Source: Mesostigma viride
Taxonomy: Eukaryota > Streptophyta > Mesostigmatophyceae > Mesostigmatales > Mesostigmataceae
Direction: 5' to 3'
Assembly (NCBI GenBank): GCA_009746045.1
Contig: RPFO01000359.1
Coordinates: forward strand, 301,683-365,682
Length of the DNA stretch: 64,000 bases
In this document: positions 20,991-31,624 of the stretch, in pieces
Layout: each line of letters starts with the position of its first letter
Numbering within the stretch: position 1 is the first letter of the stretch
Position numbers and translations under genes: made by a program
Notes under the pieces: model-generated
The model's input: the letters and a program-made list of their open reading frames with translations, nothing else
Databases searched by the model: none
Told to the model about the DNA's origin: nothing

Positions 20991-22025
20991 ATGAGGGCAG
21001 TCAGGCACAAGGCTCACAGGATCTGCAGGATTTTCAGGTCCCAAGTGACATCACTGACGCAACGACCACATCTGTTGCAGGGGAATCTGTCAGCCCTGGC
21101 CATGCAGGTTGCAGAGGTACCTGTTGAACAGGCTGCAAGGTCAACAGCTGGGGAGTCAACTGTCAAGCCCATAGCACTAACCAAGCCCAGGGGGACAAGT
21201 TTGGCTGGATTGATTGGGGCTCTACAAAGAGCCAAGAAGCAGCCCAAGGTAGCCAAGCTCAGGTGGCATGGCAATCTGGGGCTGGACACTGCCTTAGAGG
21301 TAGACACTAATTCTCAGGTTTCCATCATTGGGACCAGGGCTGCAGCAGGGTACAGCATGACTGAACCCAGCTATCAGTTTGTGTCTGACTTCAGTGGCGG
21401 GGTACACGTGAAGGTACTGGGTGAGGTATCTATTCCTATCCTTGGACAGGACACTGCATTTTGTGTCTTGGAGGGCTATCAGGGACCTGCTCTTCTGGGG
21501 CAGAATTTCCTATGCCAGGATGGGGTAGTGATCACGTCCTCTCTCCTGACTAAGGAAGGGGCTGGTCAGGTCCCACTGATTAATTTCAGGACCACTCACC
21601 TATCACGTGCAGTAACCAGGACGGTTAAGCGTGTGCAAGTGTGCCAGGGGCAGGAGCCCTTGGTTGATGACCTCATACTGCCAGCTGCTAGTCATCCAAG
21701 CAGTTTGGGCATTGGTCCTCACTCACTTGCTGGACACAGCCCTATCAACTACCAAGGCCTGGTGAAGCTCATGTCCTCTCCCATTATGTGTCCCCAGGTC
21801 ACACTGGGTCTGATTAAATCTGGGGAGGACTGGATCTCCAAGAAATGCGTGGAACCTGTCAATGACCTGCCTCCTGCACGACGTCTACTCAAGCTCAAGT
21901 TTGTCATCAAGATGAAGGAGGTGGACGGGGTCAAGGTACCACATGTCAGGCCAGTGCTGAATGAGTTCAAGGGTACTGGTGAGTGCACTGCTGAGGAGTT
22001 GTATACTCCCTGGCATGCTGCATGA
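20991..22025 (+). CDS. pol: Retropepsin-like protease and start of RT (element 1)
   Basis: 344 aa in a new frame, 13 nt after the integrase stop. The retropepsin-like domain has its putative catalytic Asp at residue 105 in EVDTNSQVSIIG (DTN where DTG is usual), followed by SDFSGGVHVKVLGEVSIPILG and PALLGQNFL, the second hydrophobic-Gly signature. The RT N-terminus follows: RLLKLKFVIKMKEVDG...HVRPVLNEFKG...ELYTP. A one-base change in the C-run near 22010 shifts the frame; the RT continues in the next ORF. Confidence 0.75.
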   Translation: MRAVRHKAHRICRIFRSQVTSLTQRPHLLQGNLSALAMQVAEVPVEQAARSTAGESTVKPIALTKPRGTSLAGLIGALQRAKKQPKVAKLRWHGNLGLDTALEVDTNSQVSIIGTRAAAGYSMTEPSYQFVSDFSGGVHVKVLGEVSIPILGQDTAFCVLEGYQGPALLGQNFLCQDGVVITSSLLTKEGAGQVPLINFRTTHLSRAVTRTVKRVQVCQGQEPLVDDLILPAASHPSSLGIGPHSLAGHSPINYQGLVKLMSSPIMCPQVTLGLIKSGEDWISKKCVEPVNDLPPARRLLKLKFVIKMKEVDGVKVPHVRPVLNEFKGTGECTAEELYTPWHAA

Positions 22026-23292
22026 CACTTGGAGGCTGCTGCTGTGTGTATTTCTAGGCCTTCTCAACAAGGGCTTGGACTATGGCTCAGTGGTGGTAGA
22101 CTTCAAGAGGGCATTTCTGGAGGGAGATGCAGATGTGGCACAGGAAAAGTGGGAGGGCAAGACGCCTTTCTATGTCAGGGTGCCTGCTGTATGGAAAAGG
22201 GATATTCACACTGAGTTCCTTAAAATCCTCAAGGGCCTGGAGGGCCTGAGGTCAAGTCCAATAATCTGGAGGGAGACTCTCAACCGTTTCCTGAAGGAGC
22301 ATTGCAACTTGAAGGTCTCTCCTGTAGACCCCTGTCTGTTTCTGGGGCAATGGGAAGGCCTACCAGTGTATGCTTCGCTGCACGGGGACGACCTGCACCT
22401 GCTGGCTCCCACGTCGTGGCTTAAGGAGCTGATCTCCATCATTAAGTCCAAGTTTCCTCTGGGTAGGGAGCAATGGCAGGTGGAGAATGAGCCTCTGCTG
22501 TTTGTGGGCATGGAGGCCACACTGGTGAAGAAGGGGGGGGAGTGGCGTATGCGGCTGGTGGGGGGCAATGATTATCAAGAGACCCTCATTAGCAAGCTTC
22601 CTCCAGTCATCACACAGGCACTGTGTCCCATGGTGAGGGGCATGGTTGCTTGGGTGGCAGGCATTTCCAGGCCAGACCTTATGGTCATAGCCAGGTTGCC
22701 TGATGACATGCTGATGGAGCTAGGGTCGGCCAAGGTGGCTGATCAGGTCAGGGCTTCATCTGGCATTCTGTTGTCTGCAGTGGATTTATCACAACCCATT
22801 TGCATGGAGCTGTATGTGGATAGCTCAATGGACAGCAGGCAGGTTTCCAAGGTCAGGGGCAGGGCTGCAGGGCTCTTTGTGCTCAGACAGGAAGGCCTGG
22901 GGAGTTTGGTGAGCTGGTTTAGTCGCCTGCACAAACGGGTGGCTGTCAGCAGTGATGTGGCAGAATGCAGGGCTATTTGTGAAGGCATTCACACAAGCCT
23001 TTATCTGAAGGAGTTGCTTCATCAGATGACTTCTAACACTCCTTGGCCACTTCAGGTTACCACTCTTCTAAAAACAGACTCCATGGGGATGGTGCAGTTT
23101 GTGCACAGGCAGATGGCCAGAAGTAGGGACTTGGATTATCTCCTTCTTAAGGAATTCTCCTCCTCGGCCAATATTGAGCATATCCCTGGGGTTGACAATC
23201 CTGCTGATGCTTTGACCAAGCTAGTGCAGAAGGCAGCAGTGCAATACAAGGTTCTTCAGTCTCTGATGGACCCATCTCAGCAAGCTGTCTAA
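22012..23292 (+). CDS. pol: Reverse transcriptase and RNase H (element 1), frameshifted
   Basis: From about 22012 the frame resumes with GMLHDTWRLLLCVFLG and VVVDFKRAFLEGD (Copia D-x-K-x-AFL box). Then come LRSSPIIW (equivalent of LKQAPRxW), DPCLFL, and the RT active site LHGDDLHLL (Asp codons at 22387-22392; HGDD instead of YVDD). RNase H follows with ELYVDSSMDSRQ, SWFSRLHKRVAVSSDVAECRA, a TDSMGMVQF box and IPGVDNPADALTKL. Copia-type by order and motifs; one frameshift separates it from the N-terminus of RT. Confidence 0.85.
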   Translation, partial: GMLHDTWRLLLCVFLGLLNKGLDYGSVVVDFKRAFLEGDADVAQEKWEGKTPFYVRVPAVWKRDIHTEFLKILKGLEGLRSSPIIWRETLNRFLKEHCNLKVSPVDPCLFLGQWEGLPVYASLHGDDLHLLAPTSWLKELISIIKSKFPLGREQWQVENEPLLFVGMEATLVKKGGEWRMRLVGGNDYQETLISKLPPVITQALCPMVRGMVAWVAGISRPDLMVIARLPDDMLMELGSAKVADQVRASSGILLSAVDLSQPICMELYVDSSMDSRQVSKVRGRAAGLFVLRQEGLGSLVSWFSRLHKRVAVSSDVAECRAICEGIHTSLYLKELLHQMTSNTPWPLQVTTLLKTDSMGMVQFVHRQMARSRDLDYLLLKEFSSSANIEHIPGVDNPADALTKLVQKAAVQYKVLQSLMDPSQQAV

Positions 23293-24236
23293 GCTGGTGC
23301 CTGGTTATAGGGCATTGGAGATCGGCAGATTGTGTGGTAGTGTCAGCATTGTGACTGGCATAATACCTGTATTTTTAGTCTGTACTAAGGCTCATGGACC
23401 ATGGTACACTCACTCTGATTTTAATCAGGATACAGCCAGGTTTTGGCTGGGGTTCATGCTGTTGACTACACAAGGTTGACAGGTCCATTACAGACCATGT
23501 ATACTATTTTAAAAGAAATGTATATTTGTACATACCTCTCACAATGGTCTGGGAACCTTTATTCTGGGGTTTATAGGGCGGGGTTCGATTCCCTGGTATT
23601 ATGTTTCTACAAGCTGGCCTGTTCAGGTGCCCTGTTCAGACTTCCCTAGTTCCCCAGGGCAGGATTTAATTGTTGCCTATGTGTTTCATTTTGTCATTTG
23701 TTTGCTGTGGCAGTTTACCATCTGGCAAGTAGACGGGCGCCGTAAGACGGGCGCCAATAGACCCCTGTTGAGAGAATGACAGGCAAACTATTGTAATACG
23801 CCTTACTTTGTCAAGTGGTATTTTAATTGTCATGGATTTATTGTACTTATATTGAATATGTACTGGGTTTTATGGGATTAGTATCTGGGATTAATGTAAC
23901 TCACCGCCAGAAGGTCATTGTACTGGAGGCTCTACCGAGGTGATGGGATTAATTCCTGGAGAAGACCTCATAGAATTAACCTGTATGTATTTAATTTTGT
24001 GTGTTCCTAATATCTGGTGGTACTCTGTAATGCCACTTCCATAGGTTTTTATCCATTTCTCATGGAATGGTTTTCCCTGTGGCAGATCTGTTTCTTTTCC
24101 AGTTCCTTAAAAGAAAAGGCTGGGGGAATGGCAATGGCCATTAAAGACATCTGTTCAAGCTGGAGTGAAGGACAGTTCAAGCTACTTCAAGGGTCCCTGG
24201 CAGGGGATGTGATCCCTAAAGAAAAGAAGGGATTGG
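23293..24236 (+). other. 3' untranslated region of element 1
   Basis: No ORF with domains. It contains GGTTCGATTCC near 23582, which resembles a pol III B box but without a tRNA fold, and ends with the purine tract before the LTR. Confidence 0.6.
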
Positions 24237-24853
24237 AGTTAACGTAAAGGATTTACGTTAGATGGATAGAGATTGTTACGCTCTTTCCAACGGCACCTTG
24301 AACGCCTCATTTGGTTAAGGAACGTAAAAGTTATGACGTTTCCTAGGCTGTGCCGACAGTGCCCGGCGCACCACTGTGGGCGCGTACGGACACAGGATGT
24401 ACAAGTGTCACTTTGATAGTTCGCAGGACGTTGACAGGACTTGTACAGGAATTGATGGTCAATTGATAGGTAGGCGCGCTGTAGCGCGCCAGGACCTATG
24501 AGACAATTGATGCTGAGTAGTGTACGGATAGGTCCACAGGACTAGCCGTATGGACAATTGATAGATCTGCGCGCCAAAGGCGTGCCAGAGTCTGTGTAAT
24601 CAATTGATTGACAGTTCAGCTGTGACAGTACAGCTGAATACTTGGACGCGTCCCTAGCAACCTATATGTGTGACTTGGTAGCACCGGGACGCTAGTTCTT
24701 GCGTGCACGTTCTCTTGGCACTGCGACCCTGTCGTCTGTGCTGCGTGCAGTCTTGGAAGTGACGTGACTTACGTCTGTGTTCCTTATTCTTAATAAAGGC
24801 AACATTCCTGCAAGAACCATGGCGGAATTCAGGGCATTCACTCTCTCACAACT
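24237..24853 (+). repeat. 3' LTR of element 1
   Basis: 617 bp, nearly identical to 14314-14930. AATAAA lies near 24792. Confidence 0.95.
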
Positions 24854-26325
24854 CCCCTTCCAGATTTTCTGCCTGTCTCTTTCCCCGAGGCTCGTGAAAG
24901 CGCCTCGTTCATGTTACGCCGGACGCCTCGTCAAGCATCGCTGCTCGAGAGGGAGACGTAAGCCATGGCCAGCCTCCCCAAACAGCGTGATGTGCGCCTG
25001 TTCATTCTTCCAAGTGTAATTCATGGCGTAGGAAGCTGAGCCTGAAGGCAACAAACAGAAGGTACATGTCCTGTATTCAACAGTCAGCACATATAGGTGT
25101 GTTGATGTGCAACCCTGGAGCTTATCCAGCTTTAACAGGCAATACAACACGCTGCTGGGGCTCCACTTTAGCGGACGGTTGGTAAGTATTTCAACCTTTT
25201 TCCTTGGCCAGATTATAATGCACCATGTTTATCAATGATGGGCGGCGTGTTCTGATCTGGGGCTGGGAGGCACGAAGAAACCAGGGGGGAGCCCAGGTAT
25301 GTGAAGTGCGCAGATGCTGTTGCTGCCTTGGGAAACCCAGGATTCATTGCCCTTGTTACATTCAGATATGTTGAAGCAGGCTGAGAATTAAGTACTATAC
25401 ATGGAAGGGGGCTGATTTGTCTTTGATATGGTTGCTGCCTATGATGATGAATATTGTTGCGGGCACAACAGAGTGCACAATGGGCTTACAGCATTGCGTA
25501 AGAGGCATGAATCTCACCAGGACACCTTCTACGGGCTCACAACAACATCACAATAACGATTACCAAAGTGCTTGCTGCCACACCACTGCCACATCACTCC
25601 CCACCACCCCAACACACCTACCACTGTTACGCCGTTGTTAGCAGTGCCACGATTGCATATCAATACCAACATTCCTGGCGTTAGCATGGAGGACCACCAG
25701 GTGCATCGTGTGCGCATACCCATGTCCATGCATGTGACAGATATTATAGACTCCCACCAGGAGCAACGTCCACCACCATGAGTCTCGCCTGTTGGTGTAA
25801 CTGCTGGCAGTGTCCCTACAACTCAGTATGGAATCTGCCGTAAACGATAACGCCAGGCCCTGCACCATTGCTGCCACAATCTGCCATATTGACTTCGCCC
25901 ATCGCAGCCTTGATCGTGATTGCAGCCACAAGTTCCTGCCGGCCCTCTTCATCTCTTCTATCGTAGCACCAGAAACTGGGGCCACATTTAGCAGCATCGG
26001 CAGCTGACATAGCTGGCACCTGGCACAACAGATAATGCCAGTAGTATCAAAGAAGGCACCCTACTGCTCACCATTGCTATCAATCACTGGCATGATCAAT
26101 CTGTCACTACCACTTGCCAGCACCACAGAATATCATGACCTGGTGTGTTGCCACGGAAATCTGAATGGAGAGCTTTCACCACAAGCCCACCCCAATGAGT
26201 TGGTTTGCACACTACACCACTGTTGGCTGTACCGTGCCACCTGCCACATAAATTTCCCTTCCATCATGCAGCAGTAGCAACATAACCTCAAGGCTAGACC
26301 ATAACATCTATCTGCATAACCGATA
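24854..26325. other. No gene firmly recognised
   Basis: The minus ORF 24914-25150 (78 aa, containing YAMNYTWKNEQAHITLFGE) might be a remnant of a viral gene but cannot be assigned. From about 25150 on there are only short opposing ORFs. This stretch joins to 35598-36867 once the TIR element 26326-35594 is removed; together they may be an older insertion in the viral gene cut at 36868. Confidence 0.35.
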
Positions 26326-26599
26326 GGGTGGTTTTACCGGATTAGGATACATTTGCACGGCTTCAAATGTATCCTAAATGCACCATTGGCAAACATGGTT
26401 TCTGGACATGGTCGATATCATTAATATGTTTGGCAAGCATAATATGATCATGCTTGCCAAAGATGTTGTCTCTTTTCATATTTCACACATATATTATCGG
26501 CCTCGGCGTGCCATGCTTCCACGTTTGTTGTCTCTTTTCATATATTGTGAATATGATCAATAAAATTCCAAACATGACCATGTTGGAGACTTCAAGTGG

Positions 26600-27169
26600 A
26601 GCATCATGATTACTGTTTTCACTATTACGTAACCCATGGTTCATGTTAACATGGCATAATGAGCAATCCTATTGACCCCATGACTAATGGTGAAGTTAAT
26701 AAAGTTACATCGTGGCACGTCACTATAGCATCAAGTTGCATCATTGTGCATAAAGTAGTTTAGCACTGAGTTGGCATGCCAACACCAGGTACACTAAATA
26801 AATTAAAACCAGAATTGATAAACAACCCAGTATCCAAATACAGTATCCATATATATGCAGGTCGTACTACAGGTACAGCCACGGCTGCCACGCGGCTTCT
26901 GCAGCGATCACGCTCTTTCTCCTAGACAATTGCTCTACTGGTCCCTACAGGTCGGTCGACTTGGACCATGATGCGTCAAGAACAGTTAATTGACCGACTT
27001 AAACAAGATGTTTGTCTACATGCAGCTGTCTGCACCTAACTAACGCGAAACCGCGTGCTACCAAATATAGGGGCAAATGCATGAGTAACACATGTCAACG
27101 CACAACCGGTGGAAATCACGCGATACCAACCGCGGCAACAGTGGTGTGAACATAGCGGGCACTGACATG
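26600..27169. other. No gene recognised
   Basis: AT-neutral spacer. Short ORFs only. Confidence 0.4.
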
Positions 27170-27610
27170 CAAAAAAGCACCAGCAGCGGCATCAGTAGCA
27201 AATTGTAGTAGCGGAACAATAGCCACTACATCAATGCAACAACACATCAGCCCAGCAACACAGCAGCAGCATGACCGTAGCACAGCAGCAGCACAACTGT
27301 AGCACATCAACACGGCCGCATAGCAGGAGCACAAGTCAGCGCAGCAGCAACTTAGTATGCCGATTCCTGAATTTCCTATCAGTGGACTATAGTCCATTGA
27401 TAGGAAATTCACTAATAGGCAGTACTAGCTCAGCAGCACGGCAGCAATGCAGCAGTGCATCAACACAGCAGCACGACAGCAATACATCAGCGGCACGGCA
27501 GCAATGCAGCAACACATCAGCACAATAGCACAGCAGCAGTACGGCAGCAATGCAGCAGCAATAGCATGGCAGCACAGCAGCAGCAGCAGCACATGAGCAG
27601 CTCAATGACA
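27170..27610. repeat. Imperfect AGC/CAG-rich tract
   Basis: Irregular GCAGCA and CAACAC repeats occur with a 42-bp palindrome near 27368-27409 (arms GAATTTCCTATCA and its complement). ORFs on both strands here encode Ser/Gln/His or Cys/Leu low complexity and are discounted. Confidence 0.6.
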
Positions 27611-27627
27611 ACAACGCTGCTTGCGCT

Positions 27628-28845
27628 TCAGCAGTCGTCGTCGTCGTCATCGTCATCGGCAAGGATGAGCGCTCGCTTCCGACGCCGGGAGGCGCCTGCG
27701 TTGTTGTTCTCCGCCACAACGTCGCTGGGTGGAACCATCTCGCGCAATCGAGCCTCGGCCAGGGTGATATCCGGCGCTTGCAACGCAGGGACGACCACAC
27801 CGGGGCACCCGCAGATCTGTGCCTCCAGCTCGTGGAGAGGCACGCAAGAAACCGCGTCCTCCTCCCAACGGGCACCCCAGTACATGGCTACCATGTCGTT
27901 TTGCGTGTCGACAACAGCGACACGACCATGGTACCTGCCGTCCCGGCTTTCGGTGCGACCGTCCGCGGATGTCACACGCTCCGACGCCCAATGACACACG
28001 ACTTGCCCTACGAGGTTGCGGCTGCCACTCTTGACCTGCAGCGTTACGCCTTCCCAGCATGCCTTCGCCATGCCGACGATGCCCTTCGAGCATTCAGCAT
28101 CTTGCCACTTCACGACCGGGTGTTCCGCGTCATAGGGCACCTCCTTCAGCGCCTTTAGGCACTCCTTGGTGAGCTTTTCGTTCGCACCCAAGGAGACTCC
28201 ATGGGGCGGCTGACCTCGCTTGCCCACCACTTGTGTCAAGACGAGGTCTGAGGCGGTGATGATCACCGTGTGCGCCGCAGTGGTTGGCGGATGGGGCCAT
28301 TGCGCAATGTCTGTATTCCACGGGTGCCACGTGTCATGCAAATGCTTAGCGCGGTATACAAAGAGCTCAATAGAAGGTTGGCCGCCATCCTCCTTCGCAA
28401 CCACCTCCTTGATGATGCCAACGAGGACTGGAGTCCACGTGAGCTTCGAGTTGCAGAGAATACCAGCTGAAGGGTGCCAGTATAGAACAGCGGAGCCTTT
28501 CTCAACGCCTTGCATGCGCTTCAAGTAAGCGACCTTGGCTGCCATGGCCCTGTCTTCTGCCGCCCATTCCTGCTGTGTGTGGCCATCATGACGAACTCGG
28601 TCTACCAGCGGGGTGACGCGCACCGCCTCTGCGTCGACCAACGCCATGAAGTGCTCTTCTTGCGTCGGTGGTGGTTCAGGCGCTGCATCGTGCTCACGCA
28701 GGGCGGAGATGTCCGCGCGAGATGGCCACGGCAAAGGGCGCCACTCCTCAGGCACCTCCTCAGGGGCATGTGGGACTTGACTTGCGAAAAAAGGCCTTGT
28801 TTGGCTTGATGGTGTCGGGCGGAAAGTACCACTGCCAGATGCCAT
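27628..28845 (-). CDS. 405-aa hypothetical protein of the 9.3-kb TIR element
   Basis: A long unique-sequence ORF with balanced composition. It has a Pro-rich N-terminus; a middle region VEKGSAVLYWHPSAG...WTPVLVGIIKEVV and IELFVYRAKHLHDTWHPW that looks like a small beta-barrel; a second similar block (SRNLVGQVVCHW...DGRYHGRVAVVDTQNDMVAMYWGARW); and an acidic DDDDDDDD tail after a basic RRRKRA stretch. The two beta blocks hint at duplicated chromo/BAH-like or Tudor-like folds, which is speculative. It is the only large ORF within the TIR element, so it may be an element-encoded protein. Its N-terminus overlaps the reading frame at 28760-29157, which probably belongs to the same gene. Confidence 0.55.
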   Translation of the reverse strand: MASGSGTFRPTPSSQTRPFFASQVPHAPEEVPEEWRPLPWPSRADISALREHDAAPEPPPTQEEHFMALVDAEAVRVTPLVDRVRHDGHTQQEWAAEDRAMAAKVAYLKRMQGVEKGSAVLYWHPSAGILCNSKLTWTPVLVGIIKEVVAKEDGGQPSIELFVYRAKHLHDTWHPWNTDIAQWPHPPTTAAHTVIITASDLVLTQVVGKRGQPPHGVSLGANEKLTKECLKALKEVPYDAEHPVVKWQDAECSKGIVGMAKACWEGVTLQVKSGSRNLVGQVVCHWASERVTSADGRTESRDGRYHGRVAVVDTQNDMVAMYWGARWEEDAVSCVPLHELEAQICGCPGVVVPALQAPDITLAEARLREMVPPSDVVAENNNAGASRRRKRALILADDDDDDDDC

Positions 28846-29157
28846 GGGGCAACTTCTCGACCCTTGTTTTGATCGACTCCAGCTCCTTCCCCAGAAACTC
28901 CATGTTCAATGGTGCGAAGGCTGGGGTGTCCTGCAACATCGGAATGCGGTCTGGATCCACAAGTCGGACGCCAAACAGCGGCCGCCCCTCCGCATCAAAC
29001 CTGTATGGCTGTGTCATCGCCTTCCCGCACCGTGGCGCGCCTTCCTGTCGAGTCCCCGCGGGCTGCCACGGCGTCTTTTGGGACTCCGTGGTCCGGTAGG
29101 ACAACCAGGTCTCTGTGTTGCCCTGTACCTGGAAGAAGACGGCGTGGTGCACCTTCA
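28760..29157 (-). CDS. Upstream ORF, likely N-terminal part of the 405-aa protein
   Basis: From ATG 29157: MKVHHAVFFQVQGNTETW...LFGVRLVDPDRIPM...GIWQWYFPPDTIKPNKAFF, ending at 28760. Sequence complexity is normal, unlike the GC-rich array just upstream. It overlaps the 405-aa ORF by 86 nt in another frame. One frameshift or a short intron between about 28770 and 28840 would fuse the two. Function unknown. Confidence 0.45.
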
Positions 29158-29169
29158 TTGAGCGACCGC

Positions 29170-30175
29170 GTTTTTCAGGCACCGGCTGTGCCGCTCCGCC
29201 GCTCCGCCGCTCCGCCGCCCGCCGGCTGCGCCGCCGGCCCGCCGCGCGCCGGCTGCCCCGCCCCGTAGCCCGTCGACAGGCTGCCCCGCCCCGCCGCATG
29301 CCAGCTGCGCCGGCCCGCCGCCCACGCGCGCCGGCAGCGCCGTTGGCCCCCCGCGCGCCGACGGCCCTGCCCCGCCGCCCGTTGACAGCCCCGCCCCGCC
29401 GCATGCCAGCTGCGCCGGCCCGCCGCCCATGCGCGCCGGCAGCGCCGCTGGCCCCCGCGCGCCGACGGCCCTGCCCCGCCGCCCGTCGACTGCCCCGCCC
29501 CGCCGCCCGTCGACAGCCCTGCCCCGCCGCATGCAGGCTGCGCCGCCGCTGCCACCTCGCTGCGCGCTGGCTGCGCCACCTCGCCGCCCGCCGACGGCGC
29601 CGCCCCGCCGCGCACCGGCTGCCCCGCCCCGCCGCCTGTCGACTGCCCCGCCCCGCCGCATGCCAGCTGCGCCGGCCCGCCGCCCACGCGCGCCGGCAGC
29701 GCCGCTGGCCCCCCGCGCGCTGACGGCCCTGCCCCGCCGCCCGTCGACTGCCCCGCCCCGCCGCCCGTCGACAGCCCCGACCCACCGCATGCCAGGTGCG
29801 CCGGCCCGCCGCCCGCGCGCGCCGGCAGCGCCGCTGGCCCCCGCGCGCCGACGGCCCTGCCCCGCCGCCCGTCAACAGCCCTGCCCCGACGCCCGTCGAC
29901 AGCCCCGCCCCGCCGCATGCCAGCTGCGCCGGCCCGCTGCCCACGCGCGCCGGCAGCGCCGCTGGCCCTGCCCCGCCGCCCGTCGACTGCCCCGCCCCGC
30001 CGCCCGTCGACAGCCCTGCCCCGCCGCATGCCAGGTGCGCCGGCCCGCCGCCCGCGCGCACCGGCAGCGCCGCTGGCCCCCGCGCGCCGACGGCCCTGCC
30101 CCGCCGCCCGTCGACAGCCCCGCCCCGCCGCATGCCAGCTGCGCCGGCCGGCCGCCCATGCGCGCCATGCGCTTC
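29170..30175. repeat. GC-rich minisatellite, built from CGCCGGCCCGCCGC-type units
   Basis: Recurring blocks CATGCCAGCTGCGCCGGCCC and CCCCGCCCCGCCGCCCGTCG occur with a higher-order period of roughly 105-140 bp. All six frames are open because stop codons are nearly absent; on the minus strand they give 35-residue repeats such as PAQLACGGAGLSTGGGAG. It is not treated as coding. Confidence 0.85.
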
Positions 30176-31624
30176 GCAGGTCCATTGGGATCATGAGGCC
30201 TGCGCAGAATCTCACCTCGGAGGCCCGTGCTACTTCTAGTAAGATGCTTGCATTTTCAATGCGTCACCTATATGCAGGCATAGAGGGTGGTACATGGCGC
30301 TAGACTCATCAAGGGATAGGAGCCATGCCCTCAGCAATTACTCACCTCCTGGCCCTTGCTGTTGCGGTCTCGGATGAAGATGATGGTCTACACGCCGCCG
30401 CATGCAAACAAGGAATGAGAGACAAAGCCGTGCGAGGCCAATATGGGCACAGTGAGAGAAACAAGTCGACGCGAACCTACATCACGAGTGTCAGCGAAGG
30501 GGACCCATGGGAGAAGTCTCCCTCCCATGGTATCATTCACGGACACACGCAGCGGCCATGGGAACAGCCAAAACAGCAGGTTCACACACGCAAGGGCAAC
30601 GACCTGCAGTGCCTGACCAGCATGTCGGTCAGTTGTGATTGGCAAGGCAGAGCCACACACACCAGGTACACGCTGCATGGGCAGGGAAGACGCTCTTACA
30701 TGAGAAAAAGCGAGGAAACGTGCGCGAGAAGGATATTAAGAGCGATCCGCGCTAGAAGGATGCTACAATAGCATCATATATTCAAGAATTAGCAAAGAAA
30801 GATGTAGAAAAGAGACAAAAGAAAGAAATACGAGAGAAAGCAAAGACAGGGAGCTGCCAAACAGGGCAGACAAAAGGTTACGAGCGGCAAGAGTTGTGAA
30901 CGCTGCACTTGATTGCTTTCTCTGACTTGTCAACTGCGAAGAGTGACTGACTTACCTCTCTGGAAATGGTATGCTCAGCATCCCATGGTAATGAAATGGT
31001 GAGCTATGCTGTCAGACATGCCTATATAACATAGCTACCCTAGGGTCCTAATACAAAACTAGAAATCAAACCATACCGTGAGTTTCCCGGCTCGCACGGC
31101 CTCCTCCCTTTGTGCCGACGCCTGCAAACACAACGGGCCGTGGAGGAGGGTGGAAAGGTGGGCAAGTGTGGAGGAGTTTGGGGGGGACCGGGTTGAGCAG
31201 CGGTGGGGGAAAGATGTGCCGGTCATGATGTTGTCAACTACAGCTGTTGTATCGTGATTCACCTTCAATAAGTCTACTGTTCTACATCCGGTGGTGGATG
31301 GACACAAGCAATAAAGGCCCCGCCCACAACTCAGATTTCTTTAGAAAATCTACTGATCTACATTCGATGGCGCCTTCACAGAAGCAGGAAACTCCGCCCA
31401 CCGGTCAAATGTGACGCCCAACAAAGCCCCAACTTATTTCTTCAAGAAGTATACTGTTTTACATCCGGTAGTGCTTGGACAGAAGCAATATGTAAAGCCC
31501 GCCCACAAATCGGATTTCTTTACGAAAAACCTGTTTTACATTCGATGGGGTCTTGACAGATTCAAGCAGCAATACTCGTTTCTACCTGCGTGCGACTGCA
31601 GCGGCCGAGTGCTGCAACTTGCCT
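30176..31624. other. No gene recognised
   Basis: Short opposing ORFs (30325-30771 plus, 30388-30678 minus) without domains. The part 31330-31560 holds two degenerate direct repeats containing TCTACTGATCTACATTCGAT-like and TTTACATCCGGTAGTG-like text. Confidence 0.4.

Larger units (their letters stand above)
14314..24853 (+). mobile_element. LTR retrotransposon element 1 (Copia-type RT, IN before PR)
   Basis: 617-bp LTRs lie at 14314-14930 and 24237-24853. They begin AGTTAACG, end CACAACT, and differ at very few positions, so the insertion is recent. The 5-bp duplication CCCCT is at 14309-14313 and 24854-24858. A purine tract (AAAGAAAAGAAGGGATTGG) precedes the right LTR. Order on the plus strand: ORF0, Gag, integrase with SH3-like module, protease, RT, RNase H. 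The integrase gene is interrupted by a nested LTR element (18101-20775), and the RT carries a one-base frameshift near 22010. The element is therefore no longer autonomous. Confidence 0.9.

Noticed and set aside
23581..23596. tRNA gene around GGGGTTCGATTCCC
   Set aside because: A T-arm-like sequence exists, but no acceptor, D or anticodon stem is visible around it.
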